A stretch of 64,000 bases of DNA. Origin: Erwinia sp. SLM-02. Its GTDB lineage: Bacteria; Pseudomonadota; Gammaproteobacteria; Enterobacterales; Enterobacteriaceae. The position numbers and the translations under genes were made by a program. The notes beneath the pieces were generated by a model. It did not search any database. It saw nothing but the letters and a program-made list of their open reading frames with translations, and was not told the DNA's origin. The stretch lies in contig NZ_JAQISN010000001.1 in assembly GCF_037450285.1 (NCBI RefSeq), positions 1,240,001 through 1,304,000 on the forward strand, read 5' to 3'. Positions within the stretch are counted from its first letter, which is position 1, and every line of letters begins with the position of its first letter. This document shows positions 17,858 to 27,061 of the stretch, one piece after another.

Positions 17858-18949
17858 TTACAGCATCACGGTCATCAGATAGGCGATAAACAGCGCCAGG
17901 TGCGCAGCCCCGTTCAGCACGTTGGTGCGCCCGGTAGAGAATGAAATCTGGCAAAGGATCAGCGCGGAGATCATCACCACCATCTGCGGCGACTCCAGCC
18001 CGAATATCAGCTCCTGCCCGGTCAGCGCGGCGATAATCGTTACCGCAGGCACCGTCAGTGAAATCGTCGCCAGCACCGAACCAAAGAACAGGTTCATCGC
18101 ACGCTGCACCTGATTCGCCAGCACCGCTTTGATTGCGCCCAGCCCTTCAGGGGAGAGGATCAGCAACGCCACCAGGAAGCCGGTAAACTGCTCCGGCGCA
18201 TTCATGGCCGTCAGCAGCTCACCCAGCGGGTTGGCATTCATTTTGGTCACGGCGATCACCGCGATCAGGTGCACAATCAGCCAGGCGGTGTGCCACGCGC
18301 TGCTGTGTACCGAAGGCTTGCCGTGATGCGGGTCACCGTCATCATCTTCGTGTTCATAAACGAACAGGCTCTGGTGGGTTTTGGTCTGGATCAGCAGGAA
18401 TACCCAGTACATGGCGGCGGAGATCGCCGACACCAGCAGCGCCTGAGCCATCGAAAAATTGCCGTTCGGCAGCGCCACGGGCAGCACCAGCACGATGACC
18501 GCCAGTGGGAAAATGGCGATAAGATACTGTTTTACGCCGACCAGATTAACGTACTGCGTGGCGAACTTACGGCCGCCCAGCAGCAGGGCGAAGCCCACCA
18601 GGCCGCAGGTGACAATCATAATGATGGAGAACAGCGTATCGCGCATCAGCGCCGGGGCGGCATCGCCGGTAGCCATCAAGGCGGAAATCAGGCTGACCTC
18701 AAGGATCACCACGGAAAGGCTGAGGATCAGCGAGCCGTAGGGTTCGCCCAGGCGGTGTGCCAGCACGTCGGCGTGGCGAACAACGCTGAAGGCGCTGCTG
18801 AGGATGGCGACCAGCGCCAGTAAATTAATGCCGACGACGACGGGCATTGAGGTGGTGTGGCCCCAGAACCACAGGACCAGCAGGGCGGCCAGAGGAAAAA
18901 TCAGGGAGTACTCGGTGTGGCGGGTTTTACTGCTCTCGTGGGCACTCAT
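17858..18949 (-). CDS. chaA: Calcium/sodium:proton antiporter ChaA
   Basis: Inner-membrane cation/proton antiporter of the CaCA family that exports Ca2+ and Na+ (and K+) at alkaline pH. 363 residues with about eleven hydrophobic segments. Acidic ion-binding repeats are visible as SLSVVILEVSLIS and LLILSPEGLGAIKAVLANQ. A charged His/Asp-rich cytoplasmic loop (EHEDDDGDPHHGK) lies mid-protein. Divergent from chaB, as in E. coli. Confidence 0.96.
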   Translation of the reverse strand: MSAHESSKTRHTEYSLIFPLAALLVLWFWGHTTSMPVVVGINLLALVAILSSAFSVVRHADVLAHRLGEPYGSLILSLSVVILEVSLISALMATGDAAPALMRDTLFSIIMIVTCGLVGFALLLGGRKFATQYVNLVGVKQYLIAIFPLAVIVLVLPVALPNGNFSMAQALLVSAISAAMYWVFLLIQTKTHQSLFVYEHEDDDGDPHHGKPSVHSSAWHTAWLIVHLIAVIAVTKMNANPLGELLTAMNAPEQFTGFLVALLILSPEGLGAIKAVLANQVQRAMNLFFGSVLATISLTVPAVTIIAALTGQELIFGLESPQMVVMISALILCQISFSTGRTNVLNGAAHLALFIAYLMTVML

Positions 18950-19345
18950 AGGCTAACGCTCCTTATCGAAAACCGCTGACCCAAACCGACGCCGTCGGGG
19001 GGCCTCATAAGTCGTGACTGAAGTATCAGTGACAAGTGGCGAAAGTGTAATCTTTTTTTTCATACAGCTGAAAACTATTTACGCGATTTTACGGACTTTA
19101 AGTGAATTTGGTCTTAAGTCCTTATTTTTGATAATTTGGTGTTTATCATGATGAATTATCAGGTTGTTTATTAAATAAAATAAAATAATCTGATGCGTAA
19201 ATCGGGTTGGTTCGGGACTTGCCAGGCGGTAATGGGGTGGGTGATGCTGAATTTCTTTCAGATTGGCTAAAATCAGGGGTGGCAAAAAACGCCCCGTGCG
19301 CCAGGCTTAAACTGTACTCATTATGATGAATCCGGGAGGTCATTT
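18950..19345. other. Divergent intergenic region chaA / chaB
   Basis: About 395 bp, AT-rich between about 19040 and 19190. It must contain the chaA and chaB promoters; no specific operator was recognised, and small open frames on both strands lack support. Confidence 0.5.
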
Positions 19346-19576
19346 ATGCCTTACGAATCCCGCCAGGCGCTGCCTGACGCCGTTCAGCACGTTCTGCCCG
19401 CACATGCGCAGGAGATCTATAAGGAAGCGTTCAACAGCGCGTGGGAGCAGTACAAAGACGGCGACGATCGCCGGGGTGATGACTCACGCGAGGAGGTCGC
19501 CCACAAGGTGGCCTGGGCGGCCGTTAAGCACCAGTACCACAAGGGCGACGACGAGAAATGGCACCGCAAGCGTTGA
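19346..19576 (+). CDS. chaB: ChaB, small regulator of the Cha cation transport region
   Basis: 76 residues with the ChaB fold signature: MPYESRQALPDAVQHVLPAHAQEIYKEAFNSAWEQY (opening residues) and EEVAHKVAWAAVKHQYHKGDD near the C-terminus. It is thought to regulate the ChaA antiporter. GGGAGG lies upstream of the ATG. In E. coli chaC follows directly; here the sucrose regulon and a repeat cluster intervene. Confidence 0.95.
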   Translation: MPYESRQALPDAVQHVLPAHAQEIYKEAFNSAWEQYKDGDDRRGDDSREEVAHKVAWAAVKHQYHKGDDEKWHRKR

Positions 19577-19702
19577 TCGCATAACGTCCCGCACTGACCG
19601 CAGAAACGCAGATGTCCCACGCATAGCGGCATATCAGGCGCTTACCGCAAACTGGCGGAGATTATCCTGATACCTGAACGTCTGGCGATGGTTGTCGGTA
19701 GG

Positions 19703-19730
19703 GAAAAAAGCTCCCGGCGGGCCGGAAGCC
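19703..19730 (-). terminator. Intrinsic terminator downstream of scrR
   Basis: On the minus strand GCTTCCGGC pairs with GCCGGGAGC (one G-U pair), followed by TTTTTTCCC, about 30 bp after the scrR stop. Confidence 0.85.
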
Positions 19731-19760
19731 TCAACAACGCTGTGCGGGACGTTTTTCCCG

Positions 19761-20783
19761 TCAGATTTGCGGGTTTTTCGCCCGTCGCCACTTCAGCCGG
19801 GCAGGGAGCCAGCGCTGGGTGATTTCCGGTGTCTGCTCGTCAATCAGCTGCACGATCATCTCAAAGCAGTTCCACGCCAGCAGGCGTTCGTCCTGCTCCA
19901 CGGTATCAATCCGCACCGACAGCGCATCATACAGGTAGTGGTCATCAAAGCTGCACAGATGCATTGGGGTATCCAGCAGCCCGTGCTGGCTGAGGTAGCG
20001 TAACACCCCTTCCTGCAGCCCACAGGCCGCGCAGAACAGCGCCTGCGGTACGCGCCCCAGACGGGCATACAGCTCGGCAAACATCTCATACCCCGAGCTG
20101 GAGTGGTAGTGACCGTGCATAATCCACTCCGGGCGCACCGCCAGCCCTGCGCGCGCCAGACCCTGCTGATAGCCCGCCAGACGGTCGCGTGTAGGGGAGA
20201 TGCGCGGCTGTCCGCCGAAGAAGTAAATTTCGTCATAGCCTTCACGGGCCACCGCTTCCAGCAGCGTGGCGGTCGGTTCCGTGGCGTCGGTGATCACCAG
20301 CGGCAGGGTCGACTCGCCCAGATGACGGTCAAACAGCACCACCGGCAGCTGCTGGTTAATTTTTTGATATTCGGCGTCGTTGAGCATGCTTGATGCCACA
20401 ATCAGGCCATCGATCTGGCGCTGGATCAGACTGCTCACCGCCAGCGTTTCCTGGCTGGCATTTTCAGCGGTGCAGGCAATCAGCAGCTGCAGTCCGGCAT
20501 CGCGGCACAGCATTTCCAGCTCATGAGAGAAACGGGCAAATCCGTGGTTGGTCATTTCCGGCACCACCAGCCCCAGGGTGTTGCTGCGGCTGGAGTTTAA
20601 CGCGCGGGCGTGAATGCTGGGCTGATAGTGGTGCTGGCGGGCGATGTCCATCACCCGGCTGCGGGTGGTTTCGGCCACGCGCAGCTCTTTACCGCGGCCA
20701 TTAAGCACCAGACTGGCGGTGGATTTAGACACACCGGCCAGTCGGGCAATATCGTTAATGGTGATACGTTTGTTTTTAGTCAC
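19761..20783 (-). CDS. scrR: Sucrose operon repressor (LacI family)
   Basis: 340 residues: helix-turn-helix at about 8-27 (TINDIARLAGVSKSTASLVL), hinge, then a periplasmic-binding-type sugar domain. It closely follows the enteric ScrR sequence (GRGKELRVAETTRSRV, HHYQPSIHARAL, FDDHYLYDALSVRIDTVEQD). ScrR represses scrK and scrYAB, and fructose or fructose 1-phosphate releases it. It begins 28 bp after scrB on the same strand. Matching palindromic operators lie ahead of scrY and scrK. Confidence 0.95.
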   Translation of the reverse strand: MTKNKRITINDIARLAGVSKSTASLVLNGRGKELRVAETTRSRVMDIARQHHYQPSIHARALNSSRSNTLGLVVPEMTNHGFARFSHELEMLCRDAGLQLLIACTAENASQETLAVSSLIQRQIDGLIVASSMLNDAEYQKINQQLPVVLFDRHLGESTLPLVITDATEPTATLLEAVAREGYDEIYFFGGQPRISPTRDRLAGYQQGLARAGLAVRPEWIMHGHYHSSSGYEMFAELYARLGRVPQALFCAACGLQEGVLRYLSQHGLLDTPMHLCSFDDHYLYDALSVRIDTVEQDERLLAWNCFEMIVQLIDEQTPEITQRWLPARLKWRRAKNPQI

Positions 20784-20811
20784 AGTGGCTTAGGCGTGAA
20801 TGAACAGGCGA

Positions 20812-22218
20812 TCATTCTATCACGCATTGCCGCAACCTCCAGTGACTGAGGCTAATCTGCGCGCTGCCGCTGAAGCGCAGGTGGGGCTGAGCGTCCGGGA
20901 AGTAACGTGACGACATCACCGCTTCGCCGTCGTTAATGAAAATTTCCACGCTGGAGCAATCGCAGAGGATCTGCAGCGTGCGTACCTCACCGGACCAGCG
21001 GCGCTCTTCCGGTTTACCGCTGCGCAGATTTTTGCGCCCCAGCGTCAGGCCATGATGATCGACGTTAAGGCTCAGTACCTCACCGAAGCTGGCGCGGAAG
21101 CTACCCTCGACCGACAGCATCAGCTCTGCAGAGTCCACATCCAGCGCAGGCAGGTTACCCGCAATGCCCTTCATCTGCGTCTCCTGCCTGCGCAGCAGCT
21201 GCAGTTCACGCGCCGGCCGCTGAATCACCCTGTCGCCCGCCAGCGTCAGCTCGCGAGGGCAGGTCATGGTATGGATCCAGCCATGGCTCAGCGTGGGCTG
21301 ATAAAATTCATCGCCGTCGGGCAGCCCCATCCAGCCGATCAGCAGGCGGCGACCATCGTCGCTGAGGCAGCTTTGCGGCGCATAGAATTCAAAGCCGAGG
21401 TCGAGCTCATGAAACTCGCCGTGGCGGAACTGCGCCGTGTCGTAATCCAGCGTGCCGCAGAAATAACCGCTCTGGAAGGTGTTACGGTAGCGCCAGCCGT
21501 CGGCCTCCAGCCCCTGAGGGCAGGTCAGCAGGATGTCACGATCGCTCAGGCGGAACAGGTCCGGGCATTCCCACATATAGCCGAAATCGCCCAGCCCGTT
21601 CAGTCCGCTACCGGCCATCTCGCCCAGCAGCGTCCAGCTGTTCAGGTCGGGGGAAACCAGCAGCAACACTTTTCCCTGTAGCTGCAGATCCTGCGCGGCC
21701 AGCACCATATACCAGCTGCCGTTATGCTGCCAGACTTTGGGATCGCGGACGTGGCCGGTATACCCTTCCGGCAGCGGCAGCACCGGGCCGAGCTTGCGAA
21801 ATTCGCCGTGTTCGTCCTGTACCGCCAGGCACTGCCATGCGGTACGTCCGTTCTCGAATTTGACGTTACCGGTATAGACCAGCGTCAGTTCGCCGTGATT
21901 ATCCACCGCGCTGCCGGAGTAGCAGCCGTGGCTTTCATAACTCTCCGAGGGCGCCAGCGCCAGCGGCTCGTGCCGCCATTGCACCAGATCCGCCGAGCTC
22001 CACTGCCCCCAGAACTTGGCTCCGTGCGCGCAGGCCAGCGGGTTCCACTGATAGCACAGCGTATAGCGGCCGTTAAACTGAATAAATCCGTTCGGATCGT
22101 TCATCAGTCCGACGGGCGGAGCGAGATGCCAGGCCGGGCGATGGCGATCGGCGGCCGCACGCTGCTGGCCGCTGAGCACCGCGCGCAGCGCCTGTTTAAC
22201 CAGATGGGCGTCACTCAT
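20812..22218 (-). CDS. scrB: Sucrose-6-phosphate hydrolase (invertase, GH32)
   Basis: Cytoplasmic enzyme splitting sucrose 6-phosphate into glucose 6-phosphate and fructose. 468 residues with the GH32 catalytic set: nucleophile Asp41 in GLMNDPNGF, Asp159 in HVRDPKVW, and acid/base Glu217 in YMWECPDLF. A C-terminal beta-sandwich follows (SSVEIFINDGEAVMSSRYFP). Its ATG overlaps the scrA stop by 4 bp. Confidence 0.97.
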   Translation of the reverse strand: MSDAHLVKQALRAVLSGQQRAAADRHRPAWHLAPPVGLMNDPNGFIQFNGRYTLCYQWNPLACAHGAKFWGQWSSADLVQWRHEPLALAPSESYESHGCYSGSAVDNHGELTLVYTGNVKFENGRTAWQCLAVQDEHGEFRKLGPVLPLPEGYTGHVRDPKVWQHNGSWYMVLAAQDLQLQGKVLLLVSPDLNSWTLLGEMAGSGLNGLGDFGYMWECPDLFRLSDRDILLTCPQGLEADGWRYRNTFQSGYFCGTLDYDTAQFRHGEFHELDLGFEFYAPQSCLSDDGRRLLIGWMGLPDGDEFYQPTLSHGWIHTMTCPRELTLAGDRVIQRPARELQLLRRQETQMKGIAGNLPALDVDSAELMLSVEGSFRASFGEVLSLNVDHHGLTLGRKNLRSGKPEERRWSGEVRTLQILCDCSSVEIFINDGEAVMSSRYFPDAQPHLRFSGSAQISLSHWRLRQCVIE

Positions 22219-23591
22219 GCTTTCACCTCAACTTTGATTTTCAGCAGTAACGACAGCACAAAGGCGGTGACAAAAGCAATCACCATGCCGATCAGGTAGT
22301 TCAGCATTGAACTGCTCTGCACGATGGCCAGGCCCGGCAGCGCGGTAAGACCCACGGCCACCATATTCACGTGCATCGCCACCACCCATGCGCCACCGAC
22401 GGCACCGCCGATCAGTCCGGCAATAAACGGCTTGATAAAGCGCAGGTTGATACCAAAGATGGCGGCTTCGGTGATGCCCAGCATCGCGGAAAACGCCGAG
22501 GGCAGAACGATACTGCGGGTGCGCACATCGCGGGTTTTAAACCATACCGCCAGGCAGGCACCGCCCTGAGCCACGTTGGCCATCGACCAGATCGGCAGCA
22601 GGAAGTTAACGCCGATTGACGGATTCCCCAGCAGCCCCGCCTCAATCGCGTGGAAGCTGTGATGCACGCCGGTGATCACAATCACCGAATACAGGCCACC
22701 GAAGATCAGCCCGGCCAGCCAGCCTGCGTGGGCGATCAGCGTGCTGAGCACCAGGGAAATGCCTTCACCCAGCCCGCGACCGGCGGGGCCGATAATCAGC
22801 AGGGCCACGAAGCCGGAGATCACCACGGTCAGGAACGGCGTCAGGATAATATCCAGCGCGTTGGGGATAAATTTGCGCAGGGTTTTTTCACAGTGGCTCA
22901 TAAACCAGACCGCCAGCAGCACCGGGAATACCGTGCCCTGATAGCCGATCATCGCGATTTCCAGACCGAAGAAATTCATGGTATGGAAACCGCTGGCGAC
23001 GCCCCACGCGTTGGTTAAGGCCGGGTGGGTCAGAATGCCGCCCAGCGTTGCGCCCAGATAGGGGTTACCGCCGAACTCGCGCGCGGCGGTAAAGCCAATC
23101 AGGATTGGCAGGATGATGAAGGCCGCCGAGCTGCACATATCCAGCATGATAAACAGCGCGCTGCTGGCATCGACCCAGCCATACGTCTTGATCATGCCCA
23201 GCAGGCCCATCAGCAGGCCTGAGGCGACAATCGCCGGGATGATCGGCACGAAGATATTCGACAAAATACGCGCAATGCGCTGCAGCGGATTCAGCTTTTT
23301 CGCTGCGATATCCGCCGCTTCACTCTTGCTCGACTCGTTGATGCCCGCCACCTTAATAAACGCGGCGTGGACTTTATTGACGATGCCGCTGCCGAAGATA
23401 ATCTGCATCTGGCCCGCGTTGCGGAAGCAGCCTTTCACGCCCTCGACAGCTTCAATGGCCTCTTTTTGCACCTTATCATCATCGACCATCACCAGCCGCA
23501 GCCGGGTGGCACAGTGCGCGGCACTGGCGATGTTTTCCCGGCCGCCCAGCAGCGGCAGGAGTTCACGGGCTATTTTGTCAAAATCCATCAT
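22215..23591 (-). CDS. scrA: PTS sucrose-specific EIIBC component
   Basis: Imports sucrose across the inner membrane and phosphorylates it to sucrose 6-phosphate. 458 residues: EIIB domain at about 1-85 with the phosphorylated Cys27 (SAAHCATRLRLV), then a membrane EIIC domain with about ten segments. No EIIA domain is present, so it should rely on the glucose EIIA (Crr), as known for enteric ScrA. Lies 36 bp after scrY and overlaps scrB by 4 bp. Confidence 0.97.
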   Translation of the reverse strand: MMDFDKIARELLPLLGGRENIASAAHCATRLRLVMVDDDKVQKEAIEAVEGVKGCFRNAGQMQIIFGSGIVNKVHAAFIKVAGINESSKSEAADIAAKKLNPLQRIARILSNIFVPIIPAIVASGLLMGLLGMIKTYGWVDASSALFIMLDMCSSAAFIILPILIGFTAAREFGGNPYLGATLGGILTHPALTNAWGVASGFHTMNFFGLEIAMIGYQGTVFPVLLAVWFMSHCEKTLRKFIPNALDIILTPFLTVVISGFVALLIIGPAGRGLGEGISLVLSTLIAHAGWLAGLIFGGLYSVIVITGVHHSFHAIEAGLLGNPSIGVNFLLPIWSMANVAQGGACLAVWFKTRDVRTRSIVLPSAFSAMLGITEAAIFGINLRFIKPFIAGLIGGAVGGAWVVAMHVNMVAVGLTALPGLAIVQSSSMLNYLIGMVIAFVTAFVLSLLLKIKVEVKA

Positions 23592-23627
23592 TCCCTCAGT
23601 CGGTGATTTAATGTTTCAGGCCGGTTA

Positions 23628-25271
23628 TCAGAACCAGGTTTCCATCTGTACGCCAAAGTTCCATTCGCCGCCGGCGCTGAAGCCGGTGCTGCCGAACGAA
23701 TCATCGCTGGCATAGCGGTCCAGTGAACTGTTCCAGTCCATCCAGGTGGCGAACAGGCGAATTTCCGGGCGCGTGAAGAAGTCGCCGATATCGGCAACCT
23801 TAAACGTCGGCGCGAAGGTCAGTTTCCAGAAGCTGCCGGAAACGGCCTGCCGATCTTTATATCCCTGCGGATCGAGATCCATGTATTGATAGCTGCCTTC
23901 ATAAGCCAGCGCAAAACTCGGGTTGATTTCCTGGATCAGGCGCGCATTTAACGTCGCCCAGCGGTAGTGGTCGCCCTCTGCATAGCGGTCGCTGCTGGTC
24001 TGCGCCAGTACCGCCGGGGCAAAGCTCCAGCGATCGCTGAGCGGGGTGACGCCGTAGCTGGCCAGGCGCCAGGTTTGTGCCTGCTGGGTCAGGTTACCGT
24101 CGGAGCCGATACCTTTCACTTCTGCACCCAGCCCTCGGCCATAAAGGACGGCTGTTTTCGCCTGGCCTTCACGCAGCCCCCAGAAACTGTCGCTGTGCAG
24201 TGCCAGCATGGCGTGCAGGCCGGTGTCACCCGCGTTGTCGTTCTGGCGGGCGGTATTCACCCGCTCATCGTTATCTTTCGCCCGCAGTCCGCTCAGCATC
24301 AGCTGGAACGGGCCGGCGAAGTTGTTGGTAGTGACAATGTAGTTTTGAATGGTGTTATCAATCGCTTCAATATCACCAAAGTTACGCCCGTAGAGGGAGA
24401 AGCTGCTCTTCAGCCCCTCGTTCCACTGCACGTCGTAGATACCGCCGCCGGTCCCGGCGAGGAACACCACGTCTGAATCCAGCCAGTGAATATCGAAGTT
24501 ATCGCGGTCGAAGCGCTTCCCGGCCCACAGGGTACTGTGGCTGAACGGGCCGCTGAAGTCGGGCAGATTGCCCAGTTCGACGAACGCCTGGCGAATATTC
24601 AGTTCGCTGGTGCTGCCGGTCCAGTCGTTGTAGTCCTTCTGGCCGTCCGCCAGCATCGCCTTGAAGCGGGTGGTGGCCCCGTTAGCCAGCTGCTGCTTGT
24701 GTTCGAAATTCAGTTCGACGTAGGTGTTGTTTTCATTGCCCAGTCGACCTACCGCGCCGCCGGTTTCCCCGGCCGGCGTCAGATACGGGCCGCTCTGCGT
24801 TCCTGCGGCGGAGTCGTTCATGATCAGGCCGGAACGGGCGTAGCCGTGGAATTCAAACCCGTCGGCGAATGAAGATTTAGTCTCCACGGCAGTGCTGGCC
24901 GTTTGCGCTGCCGGGGCGTCAGTCGGGCTGGCGGAACCCGCGACGGCAGAAGATGAGCCGGATACTGAACCCGGCAGCGCGCTACCCGATGCGGAATGCG
25001 AAGCTGCCGGAGAGCCTGACGTTGCCGGGCGGGCCGCAAACGTAGCCGCTTCGGCCTGGCGGGTGGTCTGCGCCTGCAGCCGGGCGACGTCTTTTTCTGC
25101 GCGGGTGGCGCGTGTTTCCGCATCGGCGGCCCGGTTTTCAGCCTGCTGCAGGCGCGCCTCCATGGCGGCTAACCGCGCTTCAAGGCTGCTGAGAGTCGGA
25201 GCGGCAAAAGTGAGGGTGGGTGTTGCAAGCGCCAGACCGATGGCAAGGGTCAGAATTGAAGGTTTGATCAT
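23628..25271 (-). CDS. scrY: Sucrose-specific outer-membrane porin ScrY, with long linker
   Basis: LamB-type trimeric 18-strand sugar porin for sucrose uptake. 547 residues: signal peptide (about 1-23), a periplasmic coiled coil (about 28-75, heptads such as LEARLAAMEARLQQAENRAAD), a Ser/Ala/Gly/Pro-rich low-complexity stretch (about 80-135), then the barrel beginning FADGFEFHGYARSGL and ending with a C-terminal aromatic (METWF). The family is about 505 residues; the excess is mostly the linker. First gene of scrYABR, with two operator-like sites upstream. Confidence 0.95.
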   Translation of the reverse strand: MIKPSILTLAIGLALATPTLTFAAPTLSSLEARLAAMEARLQQAENRAADAETRATRAEKDVARLQAQTTRQAEAATFAARPATSGSPAASHSASGSALPGSVSGSSSAVAGSASPTDAPAAQTASTAVETKSSFADGFEFHGYARSGLIMNDSAAGTQSGPYLTPAGETGGAVGRLGNENNTYVELNFEHKQQLANGATTRFKAMLADGQKDYNDWTGSTSELNIRQAFVELGNLPDFSGPFSHSTLWAGKRFDRDNFDIHWLDSDVVFLAGTGGGIYDVQWNEGLKSSFSLYGRNFGDIEAIDNTIQNYIVTTNNFAGPFQLMLSGLRAKDNDERVNTARQNDNAGDTGLHAMLALHSDSFWGLREGQAKTAVLYGRGLGAEVKGIGSDGNLTQQAQTWRLASYGVTPLSDRWSFAPAVLAQTSSDRYAEGDHYRWATLNARLIQEINPSFALAYEGSYQYMDLDPQGYKDRQAVSGSFWKLTFAPTFKVADIGDFFTRPEIRLFATWMDWNSSLDRYASDDSFGSTGFSAGGEWNFGVQMETWF

Positions 25272-25308
25272 CTTCGCGGTTATCCAGAGTGTATGTTTTA
25301 TGATTTTT

Positions 25309-25324
25309 GCTAAACCGGTTCGAT
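25309..25324 (-). promoter_or_regulatory. Candidate ScrR operator, proximal to scrY
   Basis: GCTAAACCGGTTCGAT has a perfect left half and central CCGG of the palindrome GCTAAACCGGTTTAGC expected for ScrR, with a degenerate right half. It lies about 40 bp upstream of the scrY ATG, where it could cover promoter or start site. Confidence 0.6.
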
Positions 25325-25366
25325 AGCGAGGTTATGCCAGGTGGTTCGATCTTATCAATCAGATTT

Positions 25367-25400
25367 GCTAACCCGGTTTAGGAAGTGTGATCGGGTTAGC
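25367..25400 (-). promoter_or_regulatory. Candidate ScrR operator (distal) and extra half-site before scrY
   Basis: GCTAACCCGGTTTAGG at 25367-25382 is a near-palindrome of the ScrR type. A further half GGGTTAGC at 25393-25400 forms a spaced inverted repeat with it. Between them TGTGA (25386-25390) could be one half of a CRP site; its partner half is poor. Confidence 0.6.
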
Positions 25401-25415
25401 ATTTTATCCATTTAA

Positions 25416-26339
25416 TCAGGAGATTCTGGCCAGGTCGGCGGCGTAAGGCAGGGCCGTCATCGCGCCTTTGGCGGTGGTGGCCGCCGCGCCGCTGCGCTGG
25501 GCCTGCTGAATGGCGGACTCCAGATGACGCGGGGCCAGCGGGTTCTCTTCCTGCGCCAGGGCGGCCAGCAGCCCGGCCACGAAGGCATCACCCGCGCCGG
25601 TGGTATCCACGACGTTGACGGTTGGGGCGGGGAAGTGCCGCAGCGTGCTTTCCTGCCACAGCCAGACGCCGTCGGCACCGCAGGTGACCAGCAGCAGCGC
25701 GGGCCGGTAGCGCGTGCCAAAATCATGAATGCGGGCCGTGAGATCGGCGGCTTCGCTGAGGGTCGCCAGCTCATCTTCCGACAGCTTGATGATATCGGCC
25801 TGGCTGAAGGCGGTATCCAGCAGGGACGCCAGCAGCTGATGGTCCGGCCACAGGTCCTCGCGCAGATTGGGGTCGAAGCTCACCCAGCCCCCGGCCTGTT
25901 TAACGGCGTGCATCGCCTCCAGTGCCGCGCTGCGGCTGGGTTCAGCGCTCAGAGCAATCGAACACAGGTGCAGCCCTTCACCGGCGGCGAAGCGCGGCAG
26001 CTTCTCGCCGCTGAGAAACAGGTCGGCGGCGGGGCGGACCATAAAGGTAAACTGTCGCTCGCCGTGCTGGTCCAGGCTGACCAGCACGGTCGAGGTGCGA
26101 TGCCCTTTTTCACGATGCATGTTGCTGATATCAACGCCTTCATCGCGCAGTGTGTGCTGCAGGAATTCGCCAAACGGGTCATCGCCCACGCAGCCGATAA
26201 AGGCGCTGTTGCCCCCGAGCCGCGCAACGCCGACCGCCACGTTGGCCGGTGCACCGCCGGGGCATTTCAACAGGCGATCGTCCTGTTCCGGTAGCAAATC
26301 GATTACTGCATCACCCAATACCCAGATTCGTTGCGTCAT
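25416..26339 (-). CDS. scrK: Fructokinase ScrK (PfkB/ribokinase family)
   Basis: Phosphorylates the fructose released by invertase. 307 residues from the ATG at 26337-26339, giving the expected start MTQRIWVLGDAVIDLLPEQ; an in-frame start 51 bp upstream is less likely because the operator lies there. Motifs: substrate-binding GGAPANVAVGVARLGG, and the PfkB signature DTTGAGDAFVAGLLA with catalytic Asp near residue 246. Separated from scrY by about 145 bp with its own operators, so transcription is probably in two units, as known for enteric scr. Confidence 0.96.
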   Translation of the reverse strand: MTQRIWVLGDAVIDLLPEQDDRLLKCPGGAPANVAVGVARLGGNSAFIGCVGDDPFGEFLQHTLRDEGVDISNMHREKGHRTSTVLVSLDQHGERQFTFMVRPAADLFLSGEKLPRFAAGEGLHLCSIALSAEPSRSAALEAMHAVKQAGGWVSFDPNLREDLWPDHQLLASLLDTAFSQADIIKLSEDELATLSEAADLTARIHDFGTRYRPALLLVTCGADGVWLWQESTLRHFPAPTVNVVDTTGAGDAFVAGLLAALAQEENPLAPRHLESAIQQAQRSGAAATTAKGAMTALPYAADLARIS

Positions 26340-26372
26340 GATAGTTGTCCTGAAGTAAAAATCTGCCAGTAA

Positions 26373-26388
26373 GCTAAACTGGTTTAGC
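26373..26388 (-). promoter_or_regulatory. ScrR operator upstream of scrK
   Basis: GCTAAACTGGTTTAGC is palindromic except at the central two bases, 34 bp upstream of the chosen scrK ATG, and shares its halves with the scrY-proximal sites. Confidence 0.75.
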
Positions 26389-26474
26389 AAAAAAGAAAAG
26401 GGCTAATGATTGGATAGGTGATGGTTGTCTGACAGTTTAAGGTTTGTGAGCTTGTGGCTGCGGGTTTGGTGGCC

Positions 26475-26674
26475 GGGCACCGCCTGTGCGGCTGGCGGGC
26501 GGTCCTCGCGCCGCTGCGCGGTGCCTTCGGTTTCGGTAGCGGGCCTTGCGGATCGGCGCGGAGCGGGCGTCCTGCCCGCACCACGCCTGATGTCAGCATC
26601 CCTGCTGCCATCTCCGGTCCCGCTGCCTGCACCTCAGCGCTGCGGATTACCCGCCAACCGCACAGGTGGTTCCC
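26475..26674 (+). repeat. Structured intergenic repeat, copy E1 (+)
   Basis: 200 bp. Arms 26475-26499 and 26650-26674 are 22/25 complementary. Internal hairpins: a long stem with loop GTCCT (around GCGGGC/GCCCGC) and GATGTCAGC/GCTGCCATC with loop ATCCCT. First of three tandem copies spaced 292-295 bp. Confidence 0.9.
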
Positions 26675-26769
26675 TTCAATACAAATGAGTCGCCTGAATA
26701 AATAGGAAAAGTAAGCCAGGATTTGCCCACCGGGATTATTATGCGGTTCCTGCTTAGAGTCTGGTGGAT

Positions 26770-26969
26770 GGGCACCGCCTGTGCGGCTGGCGGGCGGTCC
26801 TCGCGCCGCTGTGCGGTGCCTTCGGTTTCGGTAGCGGGCCTTTCGGACCGGCCTGGAGCGGGCGTCCTGCCCGCACCACGCCTGATGTCAGCATCCCTGC
26901 TGCCATCTCCGGTCCCGCTGCCTGCACCTCAGCGCTGCGGATTACCCGCCAGCCGCACAGGTGGTTCCC
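26770..26969 (+). repeat. Structured intergenic repeat, copy E2 (+)
   Basis: 200 bp, near-identical to E1 (arms 26770-26794 and 26945-26969), offset 295 bp. In the long hairpin E1 has GCGCGG where E2 has GCCTGG, both still largely paired to CCACGC. Confidence 0.9.
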
Positions 26970-27061
26970 TTCAATACAAATGAGTCGCCTGAATAAATAG
27001 GAAAAGTAAGCCAGGATTTGCCCACCAGTATTATGCGGTTAGTGCTTAGAGTCTGGTGGTT

